DNA of 64,000 nucleotides from Betaproteobacteria bacterium HGW-Betaproteobacteria-9 (lineage in GTDB: Bacteria; Pseudomonadota; Gammaproteobacteria; Burkholderiales; Burkholderiaceae_C), in contig PHCC01000015.1 of assembly GCA_002842215.1 (NCBI GenBank), positions 62,001 to 126,000 on the forward strand. Direction: 5' to 3'. Each line of letters opens with the position of its first letter. The stretch's first letter is position 1. The notes beneath the pieces were generated by a model. It was given only the letters and a program-made list of their open reading frames with translations. It was not told the DNA's origin and did no database searches. Below, piece after piece: positions 51,322-61,405 of this stretch. Position numbers and translations under genes: made by a program.

Positions 51322-52215
51322 ATGCCCACCCCAAGCCCCATGAGCCCGACACCCTCCATCGCCTCGGCCATCCTCTCGCAGCTCGCGACCATCGCGCAGC
51401 GGTACCCCGCGCCCCGGGTGCGCCGTCTGCACGTTCCCCGCCGACCCGATGCCGCAGGCGCCGCGGGTGAACACGATGCCGAGTTCTGCGCCATCGAGCT
51501 GGAAGACGGCGGATTTGGCCTGTCCTATGTGTTGCTCGGCGACACGCTGGCCGGGCTGCTGCGTGCGCACGGCGGCGGCGACCTGCCCTTGCAGGGCGCC
51601 GACCCGCTGGCCCTCGCGCAACGCCTGGCCGGTGGCAGCGCGGTCGAACGCGCCATTGCGCTGGCCGCCGTCAACGCCCTGACCGACTCGGTCTGGCGCC
51701 GGGTGGGCTACGAACCGCCGCCCGCGGGCAATTCGCTCGGCGACGTGCAACTGGGTGCGCAGGACCACCTGGGCATGATCGGCTTCTTTCCGCCGCTGGT
51801 GAAACGCGTCGCCGAGGCCGGGGGACGCCTGAGTGTGGTGGAAATGAACGCCGAGATGGTCACGCGCCAGCGCGAGCGTTTTCCGAACGTTCACATCACG
51901 CTGGACCGCGCCGACCTCGCCCCCTGCAACGTGGTGGTGGGCACCTCGACCATGCTGCTCAACGACACGCTGGACGCCATGCTCGCCGCGGCGCCGAACG
52001 CGAAGCGCTTCGCGGTGATCGGCCCTTCGGCCGGGCTGTGGCCGGACGCCCTGTTCGAGCGCGGTGTCACGCTGCTGGGCGGCACGCGGGTGACCGACCC
52101 GCAGGCCTTTGCCGATGCGATGGCGGCCGGCGAATCATGGAGCCAAGCCACGCGCAAGTTCGCCATCGCGCGCGACGGCTGGCCGGGCTGGTGCACGCTG
52201 ACCGGCCTGGCCTGA
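51322..52215 (+). CDS. DUF364 domain-containing protein (Rossmann-like)
   Basis: 297 residues. The C-terminal half is the DUF364/Rossmann-like domain (LGMIGFFPPLVKRVAEAGGRLSVVEMNAEM, CNVVVGTSTMLLNDTLDAML, RFAVIGPSAGLWPDALFERGVTLLGGTRV); the N-terminal part includes GYEPPPAGNSLGDVQL. Proposed roles include heavy-metal chelation, not established. ATG at 51322 with an alternative at 51340. It converges with the large DUF3592 protein gene. Confidence 0.85.
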   Translation: MPTPSPMSPTPSIASAILSQLATIAQRYPAPRVRRLHVPRRPDAAGAAGEHDAEFCAIELEDGGFGLSYVLLGDTLAGLLRAHGGGDLPLQGADPLALAQRLAGGSAVERAIALAAVNALTDSVWRRVGYEPPPAGNSLGDVQLGAQDHLGMIGFFPPLVKRVAEAGGRLSVVEMNAEMVTRQRERFPNVHITLDRADLAPCNVVVGTSTMLLNDTLDAMLAAAPNAKRFAVIGPSAGLWPDALFERGVTLLGGTRVTDPQAFADAMAAGESWSQATRKFAIARDGWPGWCTLTGLA

Positions 52216-52247
52216 CCAACCCCTGCCGGCCCGCACCGACACGGCAT

Positions 52248-54191
52248 CTACAGCCAGCCGGGCCCAGCGGCGAGCAACAGCAGCCACAGGGTCCAGACCA
52301 GCCAGCCCGCGGCAGGCCGCCACGACGCCACGGATGGCGGGCGCAGGACGCCGGGGGTGAAGCGCCCGGTCCGGTGCTCCCGGGCCACCTGAAGCGCCTG
52401 CGCCACCGCCACCGCCGATGCCGCCCCGGGCAGGCCCGGCGTCAGCCGGACCGAGGGCCCGGAGGCCGCCTCGCGGGCATGCAGCGCGTGAAACGCCGTC
52501 GTGGCCCGTCCGCTGCTTTGTGTGTAGAGCAGCTTGTGGAACAGGTGATCGAGCGACGCCAGCGGGAACACCCGCGTCCGGCGCCACATCCAGGAGGCCA
52601 GCTCCCGCTCCACACCGTCATCGCGCACCCGCAGGCGCCATTGCCGCGTGCCCGCGTGCAAGACAAACAGCAGCAGGAACGCCACCCCCCACCAGAGGCC
52701 GGAGCCCAGCGCATCGGACCAGGAAGCGCGCGGCCCCGACGTCCACCACAGCCCCGAGAGAATCACCACCGGCACCATCGCCAACGCGGCCGCCCAGCGC
52801 CACCCGCTCTGCCGGAACCGCATCTCCCAGGCATCGGAATGCTCGACCACCTGGACCTGGACCGGGTCCGGCAATGCCCGTGGCGATGGAGCGTCGCCGG
52901 CCGACCACCCTTCGTGGCGCGGCGGAATCGCCTCCTCGTGCCCCCAGTCCGCCCGGCGGTCAAACCGGTCGGGCGCGGCCATCGGTTGGCCCGCTGACCG
53001 CGCTGGCGCCTCCTGAACCGGCACGTCGTACGACACCTCGACAGCCCCCTCCGCGGTCAGGATTTCCAGCCGCCAGTCGACCCGCTCTCTGGAGCGTCGG
53101 CCACCGTGCGTGGGCGCATCGGCAGGCAGCTCGAAGCGTGCATGCCACCGCTCGCCGCCGGCCATGTCGGGCATCGCGGTCGCCGCCCGCTCAAAGGCTT
53201 CCACCTGCCGCTCCTGGGTGCCTGAGCCGGAATCGTCCACCCGGTACTGCGCAAGCCGCAGCCGCCGGCCTGCGGGCGGTGTGTTCTGCAGCGCGCGGGA
53301 CGACAGCGCCAGTTCCACCTCGAAGAACTCCCCGGCCTGAGGACCGGCCGGTACGAAGCGGACCGAGGTCCCGGCAAAGCGCCACGCCAGCACCGACTGC
53401 CGCCAGGCCAGCGTGAGCACGCCGATACCGATCACCACGAAGACCGACACAAAGACCTTGACCCACCAGGGGGAACCGGTCATCCAGAACAGCGCGGCCA
53501 TGGGAAACGAGATGCCACACCAGAACAGCGCAAAAAACCAGAGCAAGGCCTGGCCGCGGCTGGCCGAGCTCCGGGTGACAGCGCTTCCGGTCGGCTGCGC
53601 CGCCGCATCCCCGGTCGTGGTCCGAACCCGCCCCCCGGAATCGAACGCTCCAGGACCGCGCCCCGACAGCGCGCGCCAGAACACCCACAAGGCCCCCAGG
53701 CCAACGCCCGTGAAGACCAGCGCAAACGGCAGGTGAAAGATGGTCTTGGCCCAGCGGATGCGAGGATCCAGCACCGCCCTCGTCGGGTCTGCGGGGTCCA
53801 CCCAGACCGTGACCGGTTGACCCCGGTCCCGGGCCGAACTCAGGCGCGAATGCCACTGCTGGTGCCAGTCCCCGATGTTGTCCGAACCGGCTGCCGGGTC
53901 CAGCCCGACGCGGGTGGATTCGTGGGTGCGACCACCGGCGGTGTAGCGGTAACGGGCCTGCACCGCATAGGTGGTGCTGTCGCTACCCTGGTTCGATGTG
54001 AGCTGGCTCGACAGCACCTCGGCGGGCAGCGCCTGCCAGGACCGGACTTCCCAGGCGGCGCTCACCGTGCGGGCCAGCGGCAGCACGCCGAAATACAGCC
54101 CGCCACCGCCAAACGCCAGGGCAAACACCGCGCTGAACAGCAGGGTGCCCAACCGCGCTGCGATGCTCCATGGTGTCTGAGATGTCGTCAT
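52248..54191 (-). CDS. Large DUF3592-type membrane protein
   Basis: 647 residues. N-terminal region: one or two membrane helices (about 13-40) followed by a DUF3592-type extracytoplasmic domain (SWQALPAEVLSSQLTSN, YAVQARYRYTAGGRTHESTRVG) and a further helix (about 150). A second half repeats a membrane pair (about 213-265), a long soluble part (rich in Arg/Ser), another membrane pair (about 455-510) and a final helix at the C-terminus. Function unknown. The ATG at 54191 is preferred over one at 54251. Confidence 0.8.
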   Translation of the reverse strand: MTTSQTPWSIAARLGTLLFSAVFALAFGGGGLYFGVLPLARTVSAAWEVRSWQALPAEVLSSQLTSNQGSDSTTYAVQARYRYTAGGRTHESTRVGLDPAAGSDNIGDWHQQWHSRLSSARDRGQPVTVWVDPADPTRAVLDPRIRWAKTIFHLPFALVFTGVGLGALWVFWRALSGRGPGAFDSGGRVRTTTGDAAAQPTGSAVTRSSASRGQALLWFFALFWCGISFPMAALFWMTGSPWWVKVFVSVFVVIGIGVLTLAWRQSVLAWRFAGTSVRFVPAGPQAGEFFEVELALSSRALQNTPPAGRRLRLAQYRVDDSGSGTQERQVEAFERAATAMPDMAGGERWHARFELPADAPTHGGRRSRERVDWRLEILTAEGAVEVSYDVPVQEAPARSAGQPMAAPDRFDRRADWGHEEAIPPRHEGWSAGDAPSPRALPDPVQVQVVEHSDAWEMRFRQSGWRWAAALAMVPVVILSGLWWTSGPRASWSDALGSGLWWGVAFLLLFVLHAGTRQWRLRVRDDGVERELASWMWRRTRVFPLASLDHLFHKLLYTQSSGRATTAFHALHAREAASGPSVRLTPGLPGAASAVAVAQALQVAREHRTGRFTPGVLRPPSVASWRPAAGWLVWTLWLLLLAAGPGWL

Positions 54192-54316
54192 GTGGTCAGC
54201 ATACCCGGGGCGTTTGGGCAGCAGGGCATTGAGCCCCGTGTAGTGCTTCACCTCGGCAAGCGCCGCCGATTGCGCTCAAACCACACGCAGCCACCACTCA
54301 ACGGCACGTGCAGCAG

Positions 54317-54871
54317 CTAGCAACCGCCGAGTCGCCGCGCCCGCGTGACGCTCGACATCGGAGGCTGGTTGCCGCCCGTGGCCGATTCCTCCAGGACATA
54401 AGCCTCCTCTCCGGTCACATCAAGGCTCTTTGAGTAACGCCGATCCATCGCCAGTGCATCGATCTTGCAAGTCGAAGACTGCGTGTAGCGGTTGCCGATA
54501 CGGCGGGTGTCCTCGTAGGTGCAGCCGACTTTTGTCATGGATTTCTGCCAGAAGGACATGGTCGAAACCGGATCGGTGCAGTTCTGCGTTGTGGCGTTCT
54601 TGCGCGTGCCGTTGATCAAAAGGTTGCGGCGGAACTCCCACAACCCGCGCCGCAACTTCGGCACGGTGCTTGAGGCCGCAGCACCAGCCACCACGCCGGG
54701 CAGCGTACTGACCTTCGTGGCTTGGTTCGACTCCGGCGGCTTGTCGCTGTAGGTGACCTTGCCGTCCGGACCGATCACCTTGTGGACCTGGGCTGCAGTG
54801 ACAGCAGGCCAGCCGAGGGCGACACAAGAAGCCGCGAGGGTTGTCGTGCGCAAGAAGCGAACAAAGGTCAT
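54317..54871 (-). CDS. Exported DUF4124 + DUF3617 domain protein
   Basis: 184 residues. Signal peptide (TTTLAASCVALGWPAVTAAQ), then a DUF4124 segment (VHKVIGPDGKVTYSDKPPES) and a DUF3617-like domain (RRGLWEFRRNLLINGT, CTDPVSTMSFWQKSMTKVGCTYED) with four Cys likely in two disulphides. Both domains are of unknown function and periplasmic; the combination in one short protein is notable. It is flanked by gaps of 125 and 143 bases with a hairpin terminator for acnB in the second. Confidence 0.82.
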   Translation of the reverse strand: MTFVRFLRTTTLAASCVALGWPAVTAAQVHKVIGPDGKVTYSDKPPESNQATKVSTLPGVVAGAAASSTVPKLRRGLWEFRRNLLINGTRKNATTQNCTDPVSTMSFWQKSMTKVGCTYEDTRRIGNRYTQSSTCKIDALAMDRRYSKSLDVTGEEAYVLEESATGGNQPPMSSVTRARRLGGC

Positions 54872-54969
54872 GTTGAAGGTTGGCTCAGGCCGGGTCCGTT
54901 GCAGGAGGCATGGCCACTTGAAGTGGCCGCAGCGACTGATGGTTGGCAGTATAGGTTGGTGAAGAATTG

Positions 54970-54992
54970 GAAACGGCCCCGAAGGGCCGCTT
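54970..54992 (-). terminator. Intrinsic terminator after acnB
   Basis: On the minus strand: stem CGGCCC/GGGCCG around TTCG followed by TTTCC, 26 bases past the acnB stop. It ends the mdh-CitE-acnB transcript. Confidence 0.8.
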
Positions 54993-55014
54993 TCATCGCT
55001 CAGCGAGAAGCCAG

Positions 55015-57615
55015 TTAAGCCGTCACGCCCTTGGCTGTCTCTGCGTACTCTTCGATCTGGTCGAAGTTCAGGTACTGGTAGATCTTGCTGCCGTCCTTGT
55101 TGATCACGCCCATGTCGGCCTGGTATTCGGCCACGGTGGGGATGCGACCGATCTTGGAGGCGATGGCAGCCAGTTCGGCCGAGGCCAGGTACACAAACGT
55201 GTTCTTGCCCAGGCGGTTGGGGAAGTTGCGGGTCGAGGTCGACACCACGGTCGCGCCTTCACGCACCTGCGCCTGGTTGCCCATGCACAGCGAGCAGCCC
55301 GGCATTTCGGTGCGGGCACCGGCGGCGCCGAACACGCCGTAATGGCCTTCCTTGGTCAGCTCGCTGGCGTCCATCTTGGTTGGCGGGGCGATCCACAGCT
55401 TGACCGGGATGTCGCGCTTGCCTTCGAGCAGCTTGGACGCGGCACGGAAGTGGCCGATGTTGGTCATGCAGGAACCGATGAACACTTCGTCGATCTTGGC
55501 GCCGGCGACTTCGCTCAGCAGCTTCGCATCGTCAGGATCGTTCGGGCAGCACAGCACCGGCTCGGTCAGCTCGTTCAGGTCGATCTCGATCACGGCCGCG
55601 TATTCGGCGTCCTTGTCGGCTTCGAGCAGGTTCGGGTTGGCCAGCCAGGCTTCGACCTTCTCGATGCGGCGCTGCAGCGTGCGCGCATCGGCGTAACCGT
55701 CGGCGATCATGTTCTTCATCAGCACGATGTTGCTGGTGAGGTATTCCTTGATCGGGGCGGGGTTCAGCTTCACGGTGCAACCAGCGGCCGAACGCTCAGC
55801 GGAAGCGTCGGACAGCTCGAACGCCTGTTCGACCTTGAGGTCGGGCAGGCCTTCGATTTCCAGGATGCGGCCGGAGAACACGTTCTTCTTGCCGGCCTTG
55901 GCCACGGTCAGCAGACCGGCCTTGATGGCGTACAGCGGAATCGCGTGCACCAGATCGCGCAGCGTGATGCCGGGCTGCATGGTGCCCTTGAAGCGCACCA
56001 GCACCGATTCGGGCATGTCCAGCGGCATCACGCCGGTGGCGGCACCGAAGGCCACGAGGCCGGAGCCAGCGGGGAACGAAATGCCGATCGGGAAGCGGGT
56101 GTGCGAGTCACCGCCGGTGCCCACGGTATCGGGCAGCAGCAGGCGGTTAAGCCAGCTGTGGATCACACCGTCACCTGGGCGCAGGGCGACGCCGCCACGG
56201 CTGCTGATGAACTTGGGCAGTTCGCGGTGCGTCTTCACGTCGACCGGCTTCGGGTAGGCGGCGGTGTGGCAGAAGGACTGCATCACCAGGTCGGCGCTGA
56301 AGCCCAGGCAGGCCAGGTCTTTCAGCTCGTCGCGGGTCATCGGGCCGGTGGTGTCTTGCGAACCCACGGTGGTCATCTTTGGCTCGCAGTAGGTACCGGG
56401 GCGCACGCCCTGACCTTCCGGCAGACCGACCGCGCGGCCGACCATCTTCTGTGCCAGCGTGAAGCCGGCCTTGGTGGCCACAGGCGTGGTGGGCAGGCGG
56501 AACAGCGTGGACGCAGGCAGGCCCAGGAACTCACGCGCCTTGGCGGTCAGCGAACGGCCGATGATCAGGTTGATGCGGCCGCCGGCGCGCACTTCGTCGA
56601 ACAGCACATCGCTCTTGAGCTTGAACTCGACCACGGTTTCGCCGTTGCGCACGATCTTGCCGTCGTAGGGCATCACATCAACGACGTCGCCCATTTCCAG
56701 CTTGGTTACGTCCACTTCGATCGGCAGCGAGCCCGAGTCTTCCTGCGTATTGAAGAAGATGGGAGCGATCTTGCCGCCCAGGGTGACACCGCCGAAGCGC
56801 TTGTTCGGCACGAACGGGATGTCCTGGCCGGTGGCCCAGATCACGCTGTTGGTGGCGGACTTGCGCGAGGAACCGGTGCCCACCACGTCGCCCACGTAGG
56901 CCACGAGGTTGCCCTTTTTCTTCAGGTCTTCGATGAACTGCATCGGGCCGCGCTTGCCGTCTTCTTCGGGCTTGAAAGCCGCACCTTCGCGCGTGTTCTT
57001 CAACATCGCCAGGTAGTGCAACGGGATGTCCGGGCGGCTCCAGGCGTCAGGGGCGGGCGACAGGTCGTCGGTGTTGGTTTCGCCCGGCACCTTGAACACG
57101 GTGACGGTGATCTTCTTTTCAACTTCGGGACGGCTGGTGAACCACTCGGCATCGGCCCAGCTCTGCATCACGTCCTTGGCAAAGGCGTTGCCGGCCTTGG
57201 CCTTTTCAGCGACGTCGTTGAAGAAGTCGAACATCAGCAGCGTCTTCTTCAGCGCGGCAGCGGCAACGGCGGCGACTTCGGCATCGTCCAGCAACTCGAT
57301 CAGCGGGTGCACGTTGTAGCCGCCCACCATGGTGCCGAGCAGCTCGGTGGCCTTGGCCTTGGAGATCAGGCCGACCTTTTCATCGCCGTGGGCGACAGCG
57401 GCCAGGAACGATGCTTTGACCTTGGCCGCATCGTCCACACCCGGGGGCACGCGGTGCGTGAGCAGGTCCATCAGGAACGCGTCTTCACCGGCCGGCGGGG
57501 TCTTGATCAGTTCGATCAGGTCGGCGACCTGCTTGGCTTCAAGCGGCAGCGGCGGAATGCCCAGGGCGGCGCGTTCGGCGGCGTGGGCGCGGTAGTCGGT
57601 CAGGAAGGTCGACAT
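55015..57615 (-). CDS. acnB: Aconitate hydratase B
   Basis: 866 residues, the standard length for AcnB. Order: N-terminal HEAT-like domain (about 1-160), swivel domain ([44 protein letters not shown]) and catalytic domains with [29 protein letters not shown] and the cluster ligands in [13 protein letters not shown]. It catalyses citrate/isocitrate conversion in the TCA cycle. The ATG at 57615 has a ggagaacacc ribosome-binding site and was preferred over a longer open frame extending into the CitE-like gene. Confidence 0.97.
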   Translation of the reverse strand: MSTFLTDYRAHAAERAALGIPPLPLEAKQVADLIELIKTPPAGEDAFLMDLLTHRVPPGVDDAAKVKASFLAAVAHGDEKVGLISKAKATELLGTMVGGYNVHPLIELLDDAEVAAVAAAALKKTLLMFDFFNDVAEKAKAGNAFAKDVMQSWADAEWFTSRPEVEKKITVTVFKVPGETNTDDLSPAPDAWSRPDIPLHYLAMLKNTREGAAFKPEEDGKRGPMQFIEDLKKKGNLVAYVGDVVGTGSSRKSATNSVIWATGQDIPFVPNKRFGGVTLGGKIAPIFFNTQEDSGSLPIEVDVTKLEMGDVVDVMPYDGKIVRNGETVVEFKLKSDVLFDEVRAGGRINLIIGRSLTAKAREFLGLPASTLFRLPTTPVATKAGFTLAQKMVGRAVGLPEGQGVRPGTYCEPKMTTVGSQDTTGPMTRDELKDLACLGFSADLVMQSFCHTAAYPKPVDVKTHRELPKFISSRGGVALRPGDGVIHSWLNRLLLPDTVGTGGDSHTRFPIGISFPAGSGLVAFGAATGVMPLDMPESVLVRFKGTMQPGITLRDLVHAIPLYAIKAGLLTVAKAGKKNVFSGRILEIEGLPDLKVEQAFELSDASAERSAAGCTVKLNPAPIKEYLTSNIVLMKNMIADGYADARTLQRRIEKVEAWLANPNLLEADKDAEYAAVIEIDLNELTEPVLCCPNDPDDAKLLSEVAGAKIDEVFIGSCMTNIGHFRAASKLLEGKRDIPVKLWIAPPTKMDASELTKEGHYGVFGAAGARTEMPGCSLCMGNQAQVREGATVVSTSTRNFPNRLGKNTFVYLASAELAAIASKIGRIPTVAEYQADMGVINKDGSKIYQYLNFDQIEEYAETAKGVTA

Positions 57616-57685
57616 GGTGTTCTCCAGAGGGGTGGGGAAGGAATTGTTGTTGAGGAATGGCGGCGGTGCTGGGAACCAAGCAAGC

Positions 57686-58711
57686 TCAGTGCCGCGCGGT
57701 CGGGCCCGCCGCCAGAGGGATCGATGCGATCGGAGCGAACCAGTGGCGCACGGCTTCGGGCAAGCTATGCCCGGTTTGGTGCGCGCGTTCGAGCACTTGC
57801 CAGTAGAAGCGGTAGCTGGCGCGGTCGTGAAGACGGCCTTCGAATTGCACCGGCGCCCAGTCGGCGGCGGCGGCGCGTTCGATGATGCCGGCAGCGGTGT
57901 GGATCTCGCGGTCTTCCGGCGCAAACGCGGCCAGGATCGGCCGGATCTGGTCGGGGTGGATGCTCCACATGCGGGTGTAGCCGAGCTCGCGGGCGGCCTT
58001 GTGCGCGGCGGTCTGCAGTGCGGCCGGGTCCTTGAACTCGGTGACCACGTTGTGCGAAGGCACCTTGCCGTGTGCGTGACAGGCCGAAGCGATCTCGGCC
58101 TTGGCGCGCAACACCAGCGGATGGCTGAACTGCCCGGCCACACCCATGCCGTCGGCCGGAATCGCGCCGCCGTGGGCCGACACAAAATCCATCAGACCAA
58201 AGCTGAGCGACTGCACGCGCGGGTGTGCAGCGATGTCAAAAGCGCGGTGCACCGCGGCGGGCGACTCGATCAGCACGTGCAGCGGCAACGCGGTCGCACC
58301 GGCCGCATCCATCGCGGCGACGGCGCGCTGCACATCGGCCACCGACTCGACCTTGGGCACCATCAGGTGCGTCAAGCGGGCGCCGGCCTGCCCGGCAATG
58401 GTCGTCACGTCGGCCTCAAAGGCGGGGTGGTCCACCGGGTGCACCCGCACAGCCACACGCGCTTCGGGCGCCGCACCGAGCGCGAGCCCAGTGACCAGCG
58501 CCGCGTGATCCGCTTCGCCGCCCACGGGGGCACCGTCTTCGCAATCGAGCGTGACGTCAAACACGCAGGTGCCGAACTCGGCAGTGAGATCGGCCTGCAG
58601 CTGCAGGCTCTTCTTCATCCGCGCCTCCACCCCGCTGTAGTGGTCACAGACTGGCAGCGCGAACGCACCGGCCTGGGCCCCAACAAGGATGTCGCGCGGA
58701 TGGGGTTTCAC
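57686..58711 (-). CDS. HpcH/HpaI aldolase / CitE-like lyase
   Basis: 341 residues of the CitE/HpcH superfamily, metal-dependent lyases acting on CoA esters or oxo-acids. Visible: [23 protein letters not shown] (metal-binding Asp/Glu), [59 protein letters not shown] and [23 protein letters not shown]. It lies between mdh and acnB in the TCA cluster, suggesting a role on malyl-, citramalyl- or citryl-CoA-type substrates. The GTG start at 58711 has no Shine-Dalgarno; it is preceded by two 11-base direct repeats (58717-58736). Confidence 0.88.
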   Translation of the reverse strand: MKPHPRDILVGAQAGAFALPVCDHYSGVEARMKKSLQLQADLTAEFGTCVFDVTLDCEDGAPVGGEADHAALVTGLALGAAPEARVAVRVHPVDHPAFEADVTTIAGQAGARLTHLMVPKVESVADVQRAVAAMDAAGATALPLHVLIESPAAVHRAFDIAAHPRVQSLSFGLMDFVSAHGGAIPADGMGVAGQFSHPLVLRAKAEIASACHAHGKVPSHNVVTEFKDPAALQTAAHKAARELGYTRMWSIHPDQIRPILAAFAPEDREIHTAAGIIERAAAADWAPVQFEGRLHDRASYRFYWQVLERAHQTGHSLPEAVRHWFAPIASIPLAAGPTARH

Positions 58712-58716
58712 TGACG

Positions 58717-58736
58717 GGTTACCAAGAGGTTACCAA
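58717..58736. repeat. 11-base direct repeats GGTTACCAA before the CitE-like gene
   Basis: GGTTACCAA at 58717-58725 and 58728-58736, one helical turn apart, filling the 26-base gap between mdh and the CitE-like gene. A similar pair, GAGTTAC at 60883 and 60894, precedes sdhC. Confidence 0.5.
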
Positions 58737-58737
58737 C

Positions 58738-59724
58738 TCAGAGCAGGTGTTTCACACCGTCTTGCTCGCCCTGCAGCTCGGCCAGGGTCTTGTTGATGCA
58801 CTCTTGCGAGAAAGCGTCAATGGCCAGGCCTTCGACCACGGTGTATTCGCCGTTGGCGCAGGTGACGGGGAAGCCGAACATCACGTCCTTCGGAATGCCG
58901 TACCAGCCTTGCGACGGGATGCCCATCGTGACCCATTCGCCGTTGGTGCCCAGGGCCCAGTCGCGCATGTGGTCGATGGCGGCGTTGGCGGCCGAAGCAG
59001 CGCTGGACAGGCCACGCGCTTCAATGATGGCGGCGCCGCGCTTGCCCACGGTGGGCAGGAACACGTTGGCGTTCCAGTCCTGGTCGTTGATCATGTCCTT
59101 GACCGACGCGCCGTCGATGGTGGCGAAGCGGTAGTCGGCGTACATCGTGGGCGAGTGGTTGCCCCACACGGCCAGCTTCTTGATGCTGGAAACGGCCTTG
59201 CCGGTCTTGGCGGCCAGCTGACTGGCAGCGCGGTTGTGGTCCAGGCGCAGCATGGCGGTGAAGTTGCCCGGCTTCAGATCGGGTGCGGCCTTCATGGCGA
59301 TGTAGGCGTTGGTGTTGGCGGGGTTGCCGACCACCAGCACCTTGACGTCGCGCGAAGCGACGGCGTTGAGTGCCTTGCCCTGGGTGGTGAAGATGGCGCC
59401 GTTGATGGCGAGCAGCTCGGCGCGCTCCATGCCGGGGCCGCGAGGACGCGAACCGACCAGCAGCGCGTAGTCGGTGTCCTTGAAGGCGGTCATCGGGTCG
59501 CTGTGGGCTTCCATGCCAGCCAGCAGCGGGAAAGCGCAGTCTTCAATTTCCATCATCACGCCCTTGAGCGCCTTCTGGGCCTTCTCGTCGGGGATTTCCA
59601 GCAGCTGCAGGATCACGGGCTGGTCTTTGCCCAGCATTTCGCCCGAGGCGATGCGGAACAACAGGGCGTAACCAATTTGACCTGCGGCACCGGTGACGGC
59701 AACACGAACGGGCTTTTTGCTCAT
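58738..59724 (-). CDS. mdh: Malate dehydrogenase (NAD)
   Basis: 328 residues of the cytosolic-type MDH group. NAD-binding [21 protein letters not shown] at about 12-32, [34 protein letters not shown], and the catalytic pair Asp/His in [15 protein letters not shown] and [15 protein letters not shown] at 59724. Divergent from the GntR gene; a perfect TCTTATATAAGA palindrome lies in the 225-base gap between them, so TCA-cycle control through this site is likely. It probably leads an mdh-CitE-acnB transcript. Confidence 0.97.
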   Translation of the reverse strand: MSKKPVRVAVTGAAGQIGYALLFRIASGEMLGKDQPVILQLLEIPDEKAQKALKGVMMEIEDCAFPLLAGMEAHSDPMTAFKDTDYALLVGSRPRGPGMERAELLAINGAIFTTQGKALNAVASRDVKVLVVGNPANTNAYIAMKAAPDLKPGNFTAMLRLDHNRAASQLAAKTGKAVSSIKKLAVWGNHSPTMYADYRFATIDGASVKDMINDQDWNANVFLPTVGKRGAAIIEARGLSSAASAANAAIDHMRDWALGTNGEWVTMGIPSQGWYGIPKDVMFGFPVTCANGEYTVVEGLAIDAFSQECINKTLAELQGEQDGVKHLL

Positions 59725-59882
59725 GGTGAAAACTCCAGAAAAGGACGTTGGATAAATGAAAAGCGGACGGGACGAACCCCGAGTCCGGGACCTCACGAAA
59801 CGCGGGTTAACCCGCAAACCGTGAATCAGGCTCAGCCTTGGAGTGTACCCTCGCAAACCCTGATTGGTCAATTTGTCTTATG

Positions 59883-59894
59883 TCTTATATAAGA
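59883..59894. promoter_or_regulatory. TCTTATATAAGA palindrome, copy 2
   Basis: Perfect 12-base palindrome in the mdh/gntR gap, preceded by another gtctta half-site at 59875-59881. Identical to the palindrome at 23807-23818. It lies 56 bases before the gntR start and 159 from the mdh start. Likely operator of the adjacent GntR protein. Confidence 0.72.
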
Positions 59895-59949
59895 TATCAT
59901 TGACCTCGTCGCCGGACACTCACGGTGGCACCATCGAGTTCACAAAACC

Positions 59950-60786
59950 ATGGCAACCCCACCCGCCTTTCTGCCCGATCCGTCATCAATGGACACCCGA
60001 TCCACAGGGGATCCGGGTGCACAGAACAGCGGCGACGCCATCGGTTCACCCGGTCAGGGCGCCCCGGCGTTCAGCCCGCTGTACCAGCAGATCAAGACCC
60101 TGATCCTGCGCAGCCTGCAAGCCGGTGAGTGGAAACCGGGCGACATGATTCCCAGCGAGTTCGACCTGGCCGCGCGCTACCGGGTGAGCCAGGGCACGGT
60201 GCGCAAGGCCGTCGACGAACTCGCCACCGACAACCTGCTCGTGCGCCGCCAGGGCAAGGGCACGTTCGTGGCGACCCACGCCGAACAGCACATCCAGTTC
60301 CGCTTTCTGCGCCTGTTGCCCGACACCGGCACGCTGAAGGCCCAGGGCCCCGCCGAGCGGCGCATCATCGAGTGCCGCCGCCTGCGCGCACCGGCGGAGG
60401 TGGCGCGCCAGCTCGCCTTGCGCACCGGCGATCCGGTGCTGCAGGTCCGTAGGGTGCTGGCCTTCGGCGGCACGCCGGCCATTCTGGAAGACCTGTGGTT
60501 GCCCGGAACCGCCTTCAAGGGACTCACGCAGGAAACGCTGGCCGAAGACAAGGGCCCGATGTATGCACTGTTCGAAACCCAGTTCGGCGTGCGCATGGTG
60601 AGGGCCGTCGAAAAGCTCAAGGCGGTCAACGCTGATGCCGATACCGCGGGCTGGCTCGGCATCGAAGCCGGGCATGCCCTGCTCAGCGTCGAACGGCTGG
60701 CCTACACCTACAACGATGTGCCCATGGAGCTGCGCCGCGGCCTCTACCGCACGGAAATCCGGCACTACCACAACGAATTGAGCTGA
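59950..60786 (+). CDS. GntR-family regulator with UTRA domain (HutC subfamily)
   Basis: 278 residues. A Ser/Gly-rich N-terminus of about 40 residues precedes the wHTH (about 41-110: LYQQIKTLILRSLQAGEWKPGDMIPSEFDLAARYRVSQGTVRKAVDELATDNLLVRRQGKGTFV) and a UTRA effector domain (about 130-270). The HutC subfamily binds small ligands such as organic acids. Placed between mdh and sdhC, it is a likely TCA-cycle regulator acting on the palindrome 56 bases upstream. Start ATG 59950; a shorter start at 59989 is possible. Confidence 0.93.
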   Translation: MATPPAFLPDPSSMDTRSTGDPGAQNSGDAIGSPGQGAPAFSPLYQQIKTLILRSLQAGEWKPGDMIPSEFDLAARYRVSQGTVRKAVDELATDNLLVRRQGKGTFVATHAEQHIQFRFLRLLPDTGTLKAQGPAERRIIECRRLRAPAEVARQLALRTGDPVLQVRRVLAFGGTPAILEDLWLPGTAFKGLTQETLAEDKGPMYALFETQFGVRMVRAVEKLKAVNADADTAGWLGIEAGHALLSVERLAYTYNDVPMELRRGLYRTEIRHYHNELS

Positions 60787-60882
60787 GCGCCATGGTCCGC
60801 ATCGCCATCAACACCCACCACACTCGCCCAGTGTCAGGCAACGGCATGCTGCGTTGCAATAGAATTTGCGGGCCCGTGGTCT

Positions 60883-60900
60883 GAGTTACCAACGAGTTAC
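60883..60900 (+). repeat. 11-base direct repeats upstream of sdhC
   Basis: GAGTTAC at 60883-60889 and again at 60894-60900 with ttaccaac between, period 11. A tagaat hexamer at 60860-60865 just upstream may be the -10 of the sdh promoter, so the repeats would lie at the transcript start. A related pair is before the CitE-like gene. Confidence 0.5.
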
Positions 60901-60947
60901 AAGAAACCTTCCAACCTCCCTGCATCCTCACCGGAAGAAAGCCCACC

Positions 60948-61379
60948 ATGACCGAGTTGACCAAGAAGCGGCCCGAATTCCGCAACATCAACGCCTTCAC
61001 AGACCTGACCACCTACCGCCTGCCCCTGGCGGGATGGGTGTCGATCCTGCACCGCGCCAGCGGTGGCCTGATGTTCATCCTCTTGCCGCTGATCGTCTGG
61101 CTGTTCGACACCTCGGTGTCGTCCGAGCTGTCCTTTGATCGCTTCAGTGCGGCCTTCGCCGCTGGCATCGGCTTCGTGCCGGGCTGGTTCTTCAAACTGG
61201 TCGTGCTCGCCATCATCTGGGCCTACCTGCACCACCTGATCGCCGGCCTGCGCCACCTCTACATGGATGTGGCCCACGCCGTCACCAAAGAGTTCGGCAA
61301 ATCGTCGGCCATCGTCACGCTGGCCCTGAGCATCGGCCTCACGCTGGTCCTGGGCGCCAAGCTGTTCGGTCTGTACTGA
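60948..61379 (+). CDS. sdhC: Succinate dehydrogenase cytochrome b556 subunit
   Basis: 143 residues with three membrane helices; anchors the SdhAB dimer and binds haem b and quinone. FRNINAFTDLTTYRLPLAGWVSILHRASGG is the quinone-site region (Ser/Arg) and LHHLIAGLRHLYMDVAHA carries the haem His. First gene of sdhCDAB; 26 bases before sdhD. ATG at 60948 with a ggaagaaagc ribosome-binding site. Confidence 0.96.
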   Translation: MTELTKKRPEFRNINAFTDLTTYRLPLAGWVSILHRASGGLMFILLPLIVWLFDTSVSSELSFDRFSAAFAAGIGFVPGWFFKLVVLAIIWAYLHHLIAGLRHLYMDVAHAVTKEFGKSSAIVTLALSIGLTLVLGAKLFGLY

Positions 61380-61405
61380 GCACAGTCAACAAGAGGAACA
61401 ACCCC

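Noticed and set aside
54967..57885. Open frame of about 970 codons opposite acnB
   Set aside because: Shadow of acnB; no recognisable domain.
57616..58185. N-terminal extension of acnB into the CitE-like gene
   Set aside because: The extension is out of frame with the lyase and unlike AcnB; the ATG at 57615 has a ribosome-binding site and gives the family's standard length.
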